Of a stretch of DNA of 5,031 nucleotides, positions 4,136 through 5,031 are shown piece by piece (positions within the stretch are counted from its first letter, which is position 1; every line of letters begins with the position of its first letter). Position numbers and translations under genes: made by a program. The DNA is taken from contig JAKBAZ010000104.1 of assembly GCA_021826255.1 (NCBI GenBank), forward strand, positions 1-5,031. Direction: 5' to 3'. This DNA is from Actinomycetes bacterium. GTDB lineage: Bacteria; Actinomycetota; Acidimicrobiia; Acidimicrobiales; RAAP-2. The notes below the pieces were generated by a model. The model was not told the DNA's origin. It saw only the letters and a program-made list of their open reading frames with translations, and did not search any database.

Positions 4136-5031
4136 CTACTTCAAGAATCCTTCGTAGTTGCGCATCATGAGTTGGGAGTCAATCTGTTGCATGGTCTGCA
4201 ACGCCACACCAACCGCGATCAACAAGGTCGTGCCGTAGTAGGGGAACCGGTTGATGTTCCAGACCGACATCAAGATCGACGGCACCACCGCCACCGACGC
4301 GAGGAAGGTGGCTCCCACCACGGTGATTCGGCTGAGCAGACGGGAGAAGTACCTCTCCGTCGGCGGGCCCGGACGAATTCCCGGCACGAAGCCGCCCTGC
4401 TGGCGCAGAAGCTCACTCTGCTGATGGGGCTCGAAGGCGATGTACACGTAGAAGAACGTGAACGCGAAAATCAAGATGAAGTCCGCCAGGATGTAGAGCA
4501 AGTTGGTCGGTTGCAACGACGTGTTCACGAAGTTGGTGAATCCCGCCGAGGGGACGATGTTCGACAACAAGACCGGCAAGTAGAGCACCGAGGAGGCGAA
4601 GATGATCGGAATCACCCCCGAGTGGTTCACCTTGATCGGAATGTAGGTGGAGTTCCCACCCATCTCTCGACGACCGACTACTCGACGAGCGAAAGTCACC
4701 GGGATACGGCGCTGTCCGTTGTCCATGAAGACAATGAAGAACAACAGACCAATCGAGATGATCAAGATGGTGAAGAACTTGTAGGGACCACCCTCTTCCC
4801 AGACCACGCGTCCGCCCGTCGGAAGTCCGGCGACGACGTTCGCGAAGATGAGGATACTCATACCCTGACCGATACCTCGCTGGGTGATCAGTTCGGCCAA
4901 CCACATCACGAACGCGGTGCCCGCCGTCATAATCAAGACCATGAACAGGGCCAACCAGAGGTTGAACTTCGGAATCAAGTCGATAGTGAAGCCGAGAAGT
5001 GCCGAGTCGTGTCCGTGGAAGGCGTAGACCA
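4136..5031 (-). CDS. secY: Protein translocase subunit SecY, C-terminal two thirds (cut by window edge)
   Basis: SecY forms the channel of the SecYEG translocase in the inner membrane. About 297 residues are present out of a usual 420-440; the frame runs open through the right edge, so the N-terminal part (TM1-3 and the plug) lies outside. Visible segments correspond to TM4 (MTAGTAFVMWLAELITQRGIG), TM5 (MSILIFANVVAGLP), TM6 ending in DNGQRRIPV, TM7 (GVIPIIFASSVLYLPVLL), TM8 (LLYILADFILIFAFTFFYVYIAF), the cytosolic C5 loop with GGFVPGIRPG that contacts SecA and ribosomes, TM9 (ITVVGATFLASVAVVPSIL) and TM10. It ends in NYEGFLK, as in typical SecY. The TTG at 4978 is internal, not a start. It is the first gene seen of the secY-adk-map unit; its own upstream neighbours (usually rplO) are not visible. 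Confidence 0.97.
   Translation of the reverse strand, partial: VYAFHGHDSALLGFTIDLIPKFNLWLALFMVLIMTAGTAFVMWLAELITQRGIGQGMSILIFANVVAGLPTGGRVVWEEGGPYKFFTILIISIGLLFFIVFMDNGQRRIPVTFARRVVGRREMGGNSTYIPIKVNHSGVIPIIFASSVLYLPVLLSNIVPSAGFTNFVNTSLQPTNLLYILADFILIFAFTFFYVYIAFEPHQQSELLRQQGGFVPGIRPGPPTERYFSRLLSRITVVGATFLASVAVVPSILMSVWNINRFPYYGTTLLIAVGVALQTMQQIDSQLMMRNYEGFLK

Overview
This GC-rich window most likely comes from an actinobacterium (Actinomycetota), possibly an Acidimicrobiia-like lineage. The evidence is the gene order secY-adk-map-infA-rpmJ-rpsM on the minus strand, the four-cysteine adenylate kinase, the heavy use of GTG starts, and a regulator pair that closely resembles mycobacterial DevS/DevR (DosS/DosR). 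The class-level assignment is a guess; the phylum is reasonably safe.

Layout. On the minus strand, read right to left, are secY (5' part outside the window), adk and map. They are tightly coupled: secY and adk abut and adk and map overlap by 4 nt. Further left, again on the minus strand, are infA, rpmJ and the first five codons of rpsM. In the usual form of this operon map is followed directly by infA. Here they are separated by about 2.3 kb carrying three plus-strand genes: a small pyridoxamine-5'-phosphate-oxidase-like (FMN-binding split barrel) protein, a GAF sensor histidine kinase, and a NarL/LuxR response regulator of the DevR family. The kinase and regulator overlap by 4 nt (ATGA). The regulator and map converge and share a CTAG palindrome in which each strand's stop codon lies.

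Control. The 180-bp divergent intergenic region (399-578) holds a good sigma-70-type promoter for infA-rpmJ-rpsM (-10 TAGAAT), a short leader with two strong hairpins, and, on the other side, a DevR/Dos-box-like site (GGGACTTTCGGCC core). That site lies where a class II activator would sit if the plus-strand operon is transcribed from its GTG start without a leader. The kinase GAF domain keeps the residues that in DevS are the proximal heme histidine (His149) and the distal tyrosine (Tyr171), and the regulator keeps the DevR DNA-contact residues. The simplest reading is a self-activating, heme-based gas or redox-sensing two-component cassette set antisense inside the secY/ribosomal-protein operon, next to the infA promoter. 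infA appears to start at a rare CTG codon behind a strong Shine-Dalgarno sequence.
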